Virus record (IMG/VR): IMGVR_UViG_3300049489_001254
Coordinates: 1 to 26,077 of that record
Origin: a virus
Strand: one strand, 5' to 3'
DNA: 26,077 nt
Part shown: piece after piece, positions 5,736 through 13,153 of the stretch
How the letters are laid out: every line of letters starts with the position of its first letter
How positions within the stretch are numbered: position 1 is the stretch's first letter
Translations under genes and position numbers: made by a program
The notes under the pieces: generated by a model
Told to the model about the DNA's origin: nothing
What the model saw: only the letters and a program-made list of their open reading frames with translations
Databases searched by the model: none

Positions 5736-7415
5736 CTAACCCTTTTTCTTTTTTGGCTTTTCCTCTTCCGATTTCTTCATTAACTCCTCTAAAGAGGGAA
5801 GATCTAAACCTTTGACACCATAATCGATAGCGATTTTCATCAAGTCCTTGTTTCTAAAAGATCCGGCCAAGGAGGCTGCTCCTTTTGCCCCTTCTTTTAA
5901 CACCTTCTTGCCAATTAACGCCTGTACCCCTTTTGTAGGCCCTCCGATGAAAGCAGCAGGGACGGTGTACTTGGTTAGATGTTCAATACCTCCAGCTATC
6001 TCTTCTCCCCATTTGGTTGCTTGGTGAATTGCTTCTGCTCTTTTCCATGGCTCTAAAAAAGCAGGGTTTATTTTTCCGTAATCGTTAATTAACGCGTCCG
6101 CTTTTTTTGCTAATGCGTCTACATTTTGTTTTACCGCTTTTCTAATTCCCTTTAAGTTTGGGTCAGCCCATAACTTATTTCTAAAGTTATTAATATTTCT
6201 TTTAAATCTAATTAATTCTACTGGGTCAATTCGGCCAGACGCCTTTTCTAGGGGTTTAAAAAATTCTCTAACTAAGTCTCTAGCTGGTTCTTCGTGTAAT
6301 AACACCTGGTTTTTTCCAGACACGTCCGCTATTTTTTTTAGATCTTCCAGTATGGGTTTTGGAATCTTGTAGGATGGAATTTCTGATCCCAATCCAGACT
6401 CGTTTAAAGATGGGATTTTCGGAGCATACTTTTTAGCATCCGCTATCCTAGGGCTTACCATTTCATATCCTTCAGGAACTCCTTTTAAAGCACGATGTGT
6501 GTTCCTTGGGGGTGGCGTTCTATATTTTGTAGGCTTGTTTCTTAAAATAGCCTTTAATAGCTTCGGATTTGCTATTTCAGAGGCTTGAGATCCTTGTTCT
6601 ACAATATCCTCAGCTAATTTAGGAGTCATCTTTTCATATCCAAAAGCGCTTTTTGTTAAAGCATCCTCCGCCAACTGTGTTGTTGGCTTTGCTGCTGATT
6701 TAGGAGTCTTTGATATCATAGCTTGTGCGTCTTCATATAAAGCATCTTTCAGTTTCGCTCCAGCAGAAGGATTGAACATGCTAATTAACAGCATGATTCC
6801 CGCTTTTACGGCTGCTTGTGTTTTAGATCCTCCCCCTAATCCTTCTACAAATTGCCTCGCAGCAGATCCTCCAGCGGCAGCTAGAACATCTTTACCCAAT
6901 GTTGCAGCAAGGCTGCCTGCGCCACCTGTTAAAGCCATAGGGAGAATTTCCCCAAAGGTTTCCGCCGTTTCGTCTAGAAATTCTTGTACCTTAGGGTTGA
7001 TATTTTTATTTTCCGTTTGAGGCAAAATAGTATTTAAAGCCATCTGCATCAGCTCTTTATTTGTTTTTGCAGATGCAGCTCCCTGCCTAGTGTTGCCTAT
7101 ATCTGTCATTGCAGCTGTATTACCAATACCTTGTCCTATTTTAGCAAACCCTCGTGCTGCTGTTTTTCCCCATTCTTTCAATGTTTCCCACATGGACTCA
7201 TTCTTTTTTTGTTGAATGGCACCCCTTTGGGAATCATAGATTTTCATCGCCTCTATCTGCTTGGGCGTAAGCCCTTTCTGTTCAGGCTGTCCTTCAGGTT
7301 CTCCCATTTCAGTCTCACCTACAGGCTCTTCTATCACTTTTTTTTCTTGGCTTTTTGCTTGATCATAAGCGCGCATAGCTTCTAGCTGTTTTTGTGAAAA
7401 AGCGGGCTGACTCAT
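5736..7415 (-). CDS. putative DNA-ejection (internal virion) protein, 559 aa
   Basis: The length and make-up resemble the large ejection proteins of P22-type podoviruses (gp16-like, about 600 aa), though I see no diagnostic motif. A charged N-terminus carries a duplicated segment: residues 6-26 (QKQLEAMRAYDQAKSQ) and 49-71 (PKQIEAMKIYDSQRG). Residues around 155-215 are rich in Ala and Gly and amphipathic or hydrophobic, fitting membrane insertion during DNA entry. The rest is helical and lysine-rich, ending in KPKKKKG, which is encoded by the T-rich motif. GGAGG lies seven bases before the ATG. The gene overlaps the upstream gene as ATGA and is the last of a three-gene leftward operon. Confidence 0.6.
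   Translation of the reverse strand: MSQPAFSQKQLEAMRAYDQAKSQEKKVIEEPVGETEMGEPEGQPEQKGLTPKQIEAMKIYDSQRGAIQQKKNESMWETLKEWGKTAARGFAKIGQGIGNTAAMTDIGNTRQGAASAKTNKELMQMALNTILPQTENKNINPKVQEFLDETAETFGEILPMALTGGAGSLAATLGKDVLAAAGGSAARQFVEGLGGGSKTQAAVKAGIMLLISMFNPSAGAKLKDALYEDAQAMISKTPKSAAKPTTQLAEDALTKSAFGYEKMTPKLAEDIVEQGSQASEIANPKLLKAILRNKPTKYRTPPPRNTHRALKGVPEGYEMVSPRIADAKKYAPKIPSLNESGLGSEIPSYKIPKPILEDLKKIADVSGKNQVLLHEEPARDLVREFFKPLEKASGRIDPVELIRFKRNINNFRNKLWADPNLKGIRKAVKQNVDALAKKADALINDYGKINPAFLEPWKRAEAIHQATKWGEEIAGGIEHLTKYTVPAAFIGGPTKGVQALIGKKVLKEGAKGAASLAGSFRNKDLMKIAIDYGVKGLDLPSLEELMKKSEEEKPKKKKG
5741..5763 (+). repeat. T-rich GGC motif, copy 7 (encodes the end of a minus-strand gene)
   Basis: CC-T5-C-T6-GGC-T4-CC, a near-perfect copy. 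On the minus strand it encodes the last residues (KPKKKKG) of the 559-aa protein. The same orientation on the plus strand is kept although the gene runs the other way. Confidence 0.85.
7338..7356 (+). repeat. T-rich GGC motif, degenerate copy in a minus-strand gene
   Basis: T8-C-TT-GGC-T5. The minus strand encodes KSQEKK here, a different reading frame from the copy at 5741 (KPKKKK). Confidence 0.5.
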
Positions 7416-8455
7416 TGATTATCCTCCAAAACCCATCTAGGGTATTTTTTTTCTTCTCCTGTTTCTGGGTCTATCATAGAAACCATTTCGTCTTTTTCCC
7501 TCCACTGTTCAATCAAGTTGCGCTCTGCCTTGTCTAGCAGTTCGTTGTACTTGAATTGGAGCTTACCTAGGGGAACCCCTTCGTTTTCTTTTTGCAGTTT
7601 AACTAGAATATCTTGTCCTAGCTTATTGAACTCGTTAGCTTGTCTAAGTCTTGATAAAATCTGCCTTCGACCTTGCTGCGTATTGGATAGCGTAGCTAAT
7701 TGGGACATAACGATAGGGAACTCTCTAGCCATGACTCTTCCGAATTTTTTGATCATATCAGACACAAGGGAGTTGACAGCTGAGTTATACTCTTGAGAAT
7801 CAGCAGATAAGAAGCCCTTTAGATAAGGGTGCTCCTCAGCCATTTGCGCAATAAAGGGGCTATTAATGTCTCCTGTTTCATTGAGTTTTTCTAGCTCATC
7901 TAGCGTCGCTTCCATTCGGTTTGCTTTTGAAGAAGCGTCAAATATGGGGTCTATCCATTTTTGGTTTCTAGCATAGTCATTGCTTTCATGGCTAAACTGC
8001 GCATGCTCCCCTTGGAGCTTCTCCTTTTCTATTCGAGCTAGGTCGGGATTAATCGCTAATTGACTATCTGTCAACTTCTTTTCTTTTGGCTTTCCTTTCA
8101 AAACTATTTTAAAGTCATCTTCGTCTAGACCCATAGGAAGCGCATCTGCCCCTTCGTTTGCAGATCCTTGCGCCTCATAACCAGGGGCGTAATCTTGGGG
8201 GGTATACGCCTGCTTTTGGATCATCTCTTTGCTCTTATCGCTAAAAAGACCAGATCCAAGTATTTGTGTTATAGATCTATGTAAATCTTCTGGTGTTTTG
8301 GCGTTATTGAGCGCTTCTAGTAGTTTGCTTTGCTGGTTCTTTTGTTGCCTTTTTTGAAAGGCTTCCCCTAGTGTATTGGTCGCTTGATTGATTCCCTCTA
8401 AAATAGAATTTCTTGGATTCGCCTCCATAGGCCTTTGTGGCAAGAAAAAAGGCAT
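7412..8455 (-). CDS. putative ejection or internal virion protein, 347 aa
   Basis: The protein is predominantly helical and charged, with a Gln/Asn-rich N-terminal part (residues 20-60), an acidic linker near 100-115 and a long helical C-terminal half. AGGAG five bases before the ATG fixes the start. Its stop overlaps the start of the 559-aa protein (ATGA), and it follows the 160-aa gene after 13 bases, so the three are cotranscribed. By order and size it would correspond to the middle ejection protein of P22-like phages (gp20-like), but I see no family motif. A motif copy is embedded near residues 121-126 (KPKEKK). Confidence 0.5.
   Translation of the reverse strand: MPFFLPQRPMEANPRNSILEGINQATNTLGEAFQKRQQKNQQSKLLEALNNAKTPEDLHRSITQILGSGLFSDKSKEMIQKQAYTPQDYAPGYEAQGSANEGADALPMGLDEDDFKIVLKGKPKEKKLTDSQLAINPDLARIEKEKLQGEHAQFSHESNDYARNQKWIDPIFDASSKANRMEATLDELEKLNETGDINSPFIAQMAEEHPYLKGFLSADSQEYNSAVNSLVSDMIKKFGRVMAREFPIVMSQLATLSNTQQGRRQILSRLRQANEFNKLGQDILVKLQKENEGVPLGKLQFKYNELLDKAERNLIEQWREKDEMVSMIDPETGEEKKYPRWVLEDNQ
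8075..8095 (+). repeat. T-rich GGC motif, copy in a minus-strand gene
   Basis: C-TT-C-T4-C-T4-GGC-T3-CC. It encodes KPKEKK on the minus strand and is almost identical to the reverse-oriented copy at 1942-1960. Confidence 0.7.
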
Positions 8456-8468
8456 AGTATCTCCTTAA

Positions 8469-8951
8469 TTAAATAAATGCTTTCGCCATTCCAGCAAGAG
8501 CGCTAATGATGCTTCCTATGCTTAAACCTTCTTTTTTTGGCTCTGCTTGTATTCCATACTCTTCCATAGGGTTTTGTAGCAGCGACTGCAATAAAGAGGC
8601 GATGCTATTCATAGCGTTCATTTGCAGCCCCGATCTTTGTCCTTGCATAGAGGAGGCCAGATCAGATGCGGCTTGTGTTTGTGCGCCCTGAAATGCAGAA
8701 GAGCCAAGCATACCACTGTTAGCAAAGTTTTGCTGAATTTGTGGCAGCAGCTTGTTTTGCAAAAAGTTTGCCCCTTGGTTTTCCATGTTTTCAAAAAATT
8801 TGCCATCTCCGCTCGCAATTCCTTGTAACGTATCTAAGGTGTTCCCCCCTCCCAGCTTAGCCATGATGTCTTTTAACATATTTGTTTGCTGGGGATTGTA
8901 TTTTGGGGTAACTACAGGCTTATAGCCTTTAGGAAGAGAAAAACCGCTCAT
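8469..8951 (-). CDS. putative small internal virion or ejection protein, 160 aa
   Basis: This is the first gene of the leftward operon. It begins MSGFSLPKGY. The centre (residues 70-115) is Gln/Ala/Ser-rich (QQNFANSGMLGSSAFQGAQ), a pattern I associate with small helical virion proteins encoded beside ejection proteins in podoviruses. The C-terminus is hydrophobic (IGSIISALAGMAKAFI) and could insert in a membrane. AGGAG lies four bases before the ATG, and the purine-rich complement of a T-rich motif runs straight into it. A P22 gp7-like role is inference from order and size. Confidence 0.55.
   Translation of the reverse strand: MSGFSLPKGYKPVVTPKYNPQQTNMLKDIMAKLGGGNTLDTLQGIASGDGKFFENMENQGANFLQNKLLPQIQQNFANSGMLGSSAFQGAQTQAASDLASSMQGQRSGLQMNAMNSIASLLQSLLQNPMEEYGIQAEPKKEGLSIGSIISALAGMAKAFI
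8528..8545 (+). repeat. T-rich GGC motif, copy in a minus-strand gene
   Basis: C-TT-C-T7-GGC-TCTG, encoding EPKKE on the minus strand. The right half is degenerate. Confidence 0.6.
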
Positions 8952-8958
8952 ATCGCTC

Positions 8959-8980
8959 CTTTTTCTTTTTTTGGCTTTTA
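8959..8980 (+). repeat. T-rich GGC motif, copy between divergent genes
   Basis: C-T5-C-T7-GGC-T4-A in the 73-base gap between the leftward operon and the terminase gene. On the minus strand its purine-rich complement ends in AAGGAG, the ribosome site of the 160-aa gene. No convincing sigma70 promoter was found in this gap for either direction. Confidence 0.85.
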
Positions 8981-9024
8981 ACTAGAACTTAAATAAATGT
9001 CTCGATAAAACCAAGGGTTAACGT

Positions 9025-10326
9025 GTGGGAAAGTTGCTGAAATTTAATCCTAAGCAAAAAGAATTTTTCTTAAGTACGAAAGGGAAGCCTTGCAAGATAA
9101 AAATTGGTGTAGGAAGCGTCCGAGGAGGCAAATCTTTTTGGCTTGTTGGAGAGATTGCTCACATCGCTATCAACGAGGAGATAGAGGGTGATTTGGTTTT
9201 TATGGCAGGTAACTTAGCAAACGTCCATTATAACATCTGCGGGGCTATTAGAGAGTGCTTAGGTGAAGATGTATTAAAACCTTATAATCCAAAACAAACA
9301 GAGATAGAATTTTTTGGTAGAAAAGTTCGATGCGTTGGAGGGGGGACGATTACCGCAGAAGATACGATTCGAGGATGGAACATTGCCTCTATTTTTTGCG
9401 ACGAGGTGACCTCTATCCACCCCAACGTTTTTGATATGTGTATGACTCGTTTAAACAAGCCTGGGTCTTGTTTTTTTGGAACCACTAACCCCGACTCCAA
9501 CTTACACTGGCTAAAAGTCAACATTTTAGACAGAAATCTTCCTGATGTGTACCACACCCATTTCACCTTAGACGATAATCCTATCTTAACGCAGGAGTAC
9601 AAAGATCACCTGAAAAACACCCTTAGAGGGGCTAATTTACAGCGATATTATTACGGCCAATGGGCGAGCGCTGATGGGGTGGTTTATCAAGATTTTGACC
9701 CTGTACGTCATGTTGGGGATTTAGTGGATGAGCCTTGTGAAGAGATGTTTTGTGGCGTCGATTTTGGAATGAACCATAAAACAGAGGCGGTTCTATGTGC
9801 AGTTAATCAGATGAGTACGCCACAAATATGGGTAAAAAAAGCGTTGTGTATTAATCAAACGCCTGACGATAGAATCACCATTGCAGCGATAGGTGAACGT
9901 ATTATGGGCTGGTTGTCTCATGACTTGCCCTCTGTTATTTATGTAGACCCTTCTGCTGTTGCGTTAAAGGTAGAGTTAAGAGAAAGAGCGCCTAAAGGCG
10001 TGTCTATTGTTGATGCAAAAAATGACGTATTGAACGGGATCAACTACATAAGCTCTCTGTTTTACAGAAATAAAATAAAAATAGATTTCCGCTGTACACA
10101 GCTGATTAACGAGCTGCATTCCTACACATGGGATGCGAAAAAGAGTATGAGTTCAGGAAAAGATGAGGTATCCAAACAGAATGATGATGGGGTGGATGCT
10201 TTACGCTATGCTCTTTATTCTAAGTTTGGTACGTCCATGGATACCATCATTAAAGAGCCTGAACGATTCTCTATTAATTTAAGAACCCCTAACTACAAGA
10301 ATGTTTATTCTGGAGCAAGATTTTAA
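9025..10326 (+). CDS. terL: terminase large subunit (packaging ATPase and nuclease), 433 aa
   Basis: This protein drives DNA translocation into the prohead and cuts the concatemer. A Walker A-like P-loop is at residues 30-37 (GSVRGGKS), Walker B at 122-127 (SIFCDE, catalytic Glu 127), and a coupling motif near 152-157 (GTTNPD). The nuclease domain shows its acidic residues at D246 (GVDFG), D308 (YVDPS) and D387/D388/D391 (DDGVDALRYAL). The length fits the family. The GTG start at 9025 is seven bases after AAGGG. A weak T-rich motif copy overlaps the P-loop codons (SFWLV). No small terminase is recognised in the window, and the portal lies 9 kb away, an unusual separation. Confidence 0.93.
   Translation: MGKLLKFNPKQKEFFLSTKGKPCKIKIGVGSVRGGKSFWLVGEIAHIAINEEIEGDLVFMAGNLANVHYNICGAIRECLGEDVLKPYNPKQTEIEFFGRKVRCVGGGTITAEDTIRGWNIASIFCDEVTSIHPNVFDMCMTRLNKPGSCFFGTTNPDSNLHWLKVNILDRNLPDVYHTHFTLDDNPILTQEYKDHLKNTLRGANLQRYYYGQWASADGVVYQDFDPVRHVGDLVDEPCEEMFCGVDFGMNHKTEAVLCAVNQMSTPQIWVKKALCINQTPDDRITIAAIGERIMGWLSHDLPSVIYVDPSAVALKVELRERAPKGVSIVDAKNDVLNGINYISSLFYRNKIKIDFRCTQLINELHSYTWDAKKSMSSGKDEVSKQNDDGVDALRYALYSKFGTSMDTIIKEPERFSINLRTPNYKNVYSGARF
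9131..9145 (+). repeat. T-rich GGC motif, weak copy in terL
   Basis: T-C-T5-GGC-TTG within the codons after the P-loop. This could be chance, because the protein is constrained here. Confidence 0.3.
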
Positions 10327-10332
10327 ATGATA

Positions 10333-10400
10333 TTGAAATTTATAGTATTTTGTTAAATAAAAATATTATAAATTAACTTTGTTTTTAATAACATTAAAAT
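10333..10400 (+). promoter_or_regulatory. very AT-rich stretch with promoter-like boxes
   Basis: The gap after terL is almost pure A/T. The best pair is TTAACT (10373-10378), 16 bases, TAAAAT (10395-10400), upstream of the gene at 10431. AT-rich DNA makes such matches cheap, so this is tentative. Confidence 0.35.
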
Positions 10401-10406
10401 AGAATT

Positions 10407-10424
10407 TCCTTGGGTTACCAAGGA
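10407..10424 (+). promoter_or_regulatory. hairpin that hides the ribosome binding site
   Basis: TCCTTGG (10407-10413), loop GTTA, CCAAGGA (10418-10424). The right arm contains the Shine-Dalgarno AAGGAG of the gene at 10431, so the folded leader would block initiation. A 7-bp perfect stem with a 4-base loop is stable enough to matter. Confidence 0.65.
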
Positions 10425-10430
10425 GATTAA

Positions 10431-10676
10431 ATGATTATTAGACAAGCATGTAGGAAGCGCGAAGCCTTTTTAGGCGTACGCTTTCCTAGAAAGCCTTTAA
10501 TTCAAATTATAGAAGAAGAGGGGGTAGTTCGAGTGATGGAAATGCACTTAATGGACGATCAGGAGTTATGTAAAATAGCTAGTTGTATGCATACCACAAT
10601 CAGAGGAACAACTAAGCGTCTCATGCGACTAGAGCTGATTCGCAGAAGACATTTAAGGCTTATGTGCTCTTGTTAA
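10431..10676 (+). CDS. small winged-helix-like DNA-binding protein, 81 aa
   Basis: ATG 10431 follows AAGGAG, which is held in a hairpin. The protein is basic. Residues about 40-76 (ELCKIASCMHTTIRGTTKRL followed by MRLELIRRRHLRL) read like the recognition helix and wing entry of a winged helix-turn-helix of the Crp or MarR type, where a second helix with TTIRGTTKRL would contact DNA. A role as a transcription regulator is therefore likely but unproven. Its TAA overlaps the stop of the convergent gene in a shared TTAA. It interrupts the order between terminase and scaffold. Confidence 0.6.
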   Translation: MIIRQACRKREAFLGVRFPRKPLIQIIEEEGVVRVMEMHLMDDQELCKIASCMHTTIRGTTKRLMRLELIRRRHLRLMCSC

Positions 10677-11260
10677 TTTAGTGTTGTCCATATCCTTTTT
10701 GCATATTGGTCTTTTGGTTTTTCTTTTGTAAAATTAATTAGACCTTTCTTATGAAGAGAGTAATAGATTTTCTTCATAAAGTCGCTATTATTAAATTCAA
10801 CAGCCTCTTTAAAAAGATCTCCTGAAATAAAGCGCGCTACTTTTTTTGCTAGTTCAGGTTGTCCAATGGAGACAAAATAGTCAATAGCGTCCTCCTCTTT
10901 TGTTCCTATGCCCTCAGGCAGACACCACACTAAATGATGCTCTTTTGTTTTATTATTATAGACATACAGGTCTTGCCCCCATTTTGGAGCAGGCATGGTT
11001 ATGCGTGGATGAAAGCACATATCTCTAAAAACAAACTTTACACTATTCCCTTCTACCCGGAGAATACTTTGATCTATAGGAGCCTTTTCCATAATAGTGA
11101 CACAAAAAAAACAAAAAGGAGCTTCTTTAGCTATATGTGTAGATTCTTCAAAAGCTTTTATGCAGTTTTTCAAGCCTACAGTTAGCTGATCGTTTCTCTG
11201 GATCACCAGATCAAGTGATTGACTCTTATTAAAACTATTTTCTTCTTTGGCTTTCTTCAT
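10673..11260 (-). CDS. hypothetical protein, 195 aa
   Basis: The frame is open back to 11434, but that part overlaps the scaffold gene. The ATG at 11260 has AGGGA eight bases upstream and gives MKKAKEENSF. No family is recognised. The centre has aromatic beta-type segments (KWGQDLYVYNNK, HHLVWCLP) and the C-terminal half is helical. Codons 2-7 carry a T-rich motif copy in the plus orientation. It is convergent with the small winged-helix gene and divergent from the scaffold gene, so the pair 10431-11260 looks like an inserted regulatory or accessory island. Confidence 0.65.
   Translation of the reverse strand: MKKAKEENSFNKSQSLDLVIQRNDQLTVGLKNCIKAFEESTHIAKEAPFCFFCVTIMEKAPIDQSILRVEGNSVKFVFRDMCFHPRITMPAPKWGQDLYVYNNKTKEHHLVWCLPEGIGTKEEDAIDYFVSIGQPELAKKVARFISGDLFKEAVEFNNSDFMKKIYYSLHKKGLINFTKEKPKDQYAKRIWTTLN
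11237..11258 (+). repeat. T-rich GGC motif, copy at the N-terminus of a minus-strand gene
   Basis: A-T4-C-TT-C-T3-GGC-T3-CTTC. The minus strand encodes KKAKEEN here, a third reading frame relative to the copies at 5741 and 7338. Confidence 0.6.
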
Positions 11261-11289
11261 AAATCTATCCCTGTTAAGTGTGACGTGAA

Positions 11290-11330
11290 GGGCGTAAGCA
11301 GTCTCGCCCCTGCACGATATCTTATATCGT
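11290..11330. promoter_or_regulatory. two hairpins in the divergent gap upstream of the scaffold gene
   Basis: GGGCG (11290-11294) pairs with CGCCC (11305-11309), and ACGATAT (11314-11320) pairs with ATATCGT (11324-11330) around CTT. They lie 30-70 bases before the scaffold ATG and could be an operator or a leader structure controlling the structural operon. No clear sigma70 boxes were seen. Confidence 0.45.
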
Positions 11331-11359
11331 ATTCGCAGCCTACAGCGTAAGAGGAAAAA

Positions 11360-12154
11360 ATGACAGAACAAGAAAAAGAAGTGAAAACAGCTCCACAAGA
11401 CCCTACTCCAACTGAGCCGCAACCAGAGGCGCAAGAAAGCGTAGAGAGCGCATCTAACTCTAAGGCTTATAATTTTAGAAATTTGCGAAAAAAGCTAAGT
11501 GCGGCAGAAGAGGAGAAGAAAAGGGATAAGGAGCGTATATCTGAACTGGAAAAAAAAGTGGCAGAAGCTACCAAGCAGTCTTTGGAAAAAGATTTTCACA
11601 AACAGCTTTTGCCAAACATGGAAATAGAAGGTGCAGCTGAAGATTACGCTTCCCTTGGCCAGTTGACAAAAGTGCAAGAGGCAGCAGCAGAAAAGCAAGC
11701 CAAAGCTTTGGCTGCTTTAGCTTCTAGCAAGGTAGACCCCGAACAACTTGCGGCTAAAGTTGAACAGCTAGCTGAAGAGCGTGTTAACAGTCTTTTTCGC
11801 AAAAGAGAATATGAAGAGAATGAAGCTTATCTAGCCAACTCGGTGGGTAAGGAAAGGATTACAAAAGAAATATCAAATAACCAGGTTCTTAAAGATTTAT
11901 TGTCTACGTTAGATGAATATGAACAACTAGCTTATTTGCGTAATTACATGGAGAACAAACTGCAAGCTGAAAAATTTACCTCGTCTGACAATGTTGGTCG
12001 AGGGGGGTATAATTTTACGGGCGTGTCAGACTCTAACGTTTCAGGTAATACGACAAGGCCTAGCTATTCAGGCAATGGCATTTCTTTGAAAGAGGCTATG
12101 GCCAATAACTGGGAGGGCTTAGCTAACTTCATGCAACGGGGAAGAACTAGGTAA
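11360..12154 (+). CDS. capsid scaffolding protein, 264 aa
   Basis: The protein lies directly before the major capsid gene. It is acidic and disordered at the N-terminus (residues 1-33, Pro/Glu-rich), then strongly charged and helical with coiled-coil potential at about 40-85 and 115-165, and ends in a Ser/Gly linker and a short basic helical tail (MQRGRTR). This architecture is that of phage scaffolds, which guide coat assembly and leave before or during packaging, and whose basic C-terminal helix binds coat. GAGG before ATG 11360 supports the start. It begins a long rightward operon. Confidence 0.8.
   Translation: MTEQEKEVKTAPQDPTPTEPQPEAQESVESASNSKAYNFRNLRKKLSAAEEEKKRDKERISELEKKVAEATKQSLEKDFHKQLLPNMEIEGAAEDYASLGQLTKVQEAAAEKQAKALAALASSKVDPEQLAAKVEQLAEERVNSLFRKREYEENEAYLANSVGKERITKEISNNQVLKDLLSTLDEYEQLAYLRNYMENKLQAEKFTSSDNVGRGGYNFTGVSDSNVSGNTTRPSYSGNGISLKEAMANNWEGLANFMQRGRTR
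11698..11713. repeat. perfect 16-bp palindrome inside the scaffold gene
   Basis: AGCCAAAGCTTTGGCT. It contains CTTTGGCT and its inverse, the right-hand core of the T-rich motif, but lacks the long T-runs. Possibly chance, as it encodes a Lys-Ala-rich helix. Confidence 0.5.
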
Positions 12155-12163
12155 TGGAGGAAA

Positions 12164-13144
12164 ATGTCAATAGGAATTTTGCCGTCGTCTATAACAACTA
12201 TTAGTAATGCGGGTTCGCCTCAGCAAATTTATTTAAGACAAACCACGCTACAAACACCTCAAAATGCGGTTATTGCAAATATTTTTGCCATGACAGAAAG
12301 CATGCCGCAAAATGCTGGTTTTATTTACCGTGCTATACAAACCAAGAACTTAACTCCGCCAATAGCCCCCGTACCACCCGGATCGCAAGGCGGAGCTTCT
12401 CAGCCCCTTACTTTTAACGTGGTTGACATTTCTCTGCAGCAGTATGCTATGAACTCTTATATGGATACTTTCAACTTGCAGACAAACCAAATTGACATTC
12501 AACAAGAAACCGTTAAGCATATTGGTTTAGCGCTTATGCAGGCTGAAGATATTATTCAGTTTAACTCTCTTACTAGCGGCTTAAACCAAATTAATGCTTC
12601 TCAAGGAGGTAATCAAGATTTTCCCACCAACTTTAGCTTTAATGATGCTTTAACCATAACGGGATATTTAACGCTCAATGACACCCCTTATATCTATGAG
12701 CCTATTTCAGGTTCCGATAAGTTTGGAACAACGCCTGGAAGACCTGCTTATGGAGGATTGACCCCTGCAGCTCTACGGCCATCTTTCCAAGCCGACACCT
12801 CTTTTGTGGAAACACCTTATTATGGAGAGTCGATTTATTCTGGTCAGGAAATAGGCCGTCTAGGAAACATTGTTCTCAACACTTCTAAAAATATTCCTAT
12901 TTTCCAAGATGCGTCCGTAAATGGAAATCCTATTTATCAGACGATTGTTACTGGAGCTAATGCGTATATGGAATTGCATTTAGATGGAGTGGACAAAGTT
13001 TTGATGCAAAATGGAGCTGCTTTTACTGGTCCAAACGCTTTGCAAATGGTTGCAAATGGAAGAAACATTTACGGCACAGGAATCGTACAGCCTACTTGGT
13101 GCGTGAACGTATTAAGCACAGCTGGAATTAACCCTGCAATATAA
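12164..13144 (+). CDS. major capsid protein, 326 aa
   Basis: Position after the scaffold and the sequence together support this. Residues about 85-135 (VVDISLQQYAMNSYMDTF through IQQETVKHIGLALMQAEDII) resemble the long-helix and adjoining part of N4- or P22-type coat proteins with the HK97 fold. The C-terminal region (NAYMELHLDGVDKVLMQNG) gives the core beta strands. The usual length is 300-430 aa. GGAGG stands three bases before ATG 12164. The gene has no long gap to the scaffold, as expected for an operon of abundant head proteins. Family assignment is by pattern, not by search. Confidence 0.8.
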   Translation: MSIGILPSSITTISNAGSPQQIYLRQTTLQTPQNAVIANIFAMTESMPQNAGFIYRAIQTKNLTPPIAPVPPGSQGGASQPLTFNVVDISLQQYAMNSYMDTFNLQTNQIDIQQETVKHIGLALMQAEDIIQFNSLTSGLNQINASQGGNQDFPTNFSFNDALTITGYLTLNDTPYIYEPISGSDKFGTTPGRPAYGGLTPAALRPSFQADTSFVETPYYGESIYSGQEIGRLGNIVLNTSKNIPIFQDASVNGNPIYQTIVTGANAYMELHLDGVDKVLMQNGAAFTGPNALQMVANGRNIYGTGIVQPTWCVNVLSTAGINPAI

Positions 13145-13153
13145 GGATATACA

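Noticed and set aside
9282-9602. 106-aa antisense frame within terL
   Set aside because: Shadow of the terminase reading frame with no ribosome site.
10673-11434. 253-aa version of the leftward hypothetical gene
   Set aside because: The extra N-terminus overlaps the scaffold coding region on the other strand and is Leu/Phe/Cys-rich noise. ATG 11260 has a proper ribosome site.
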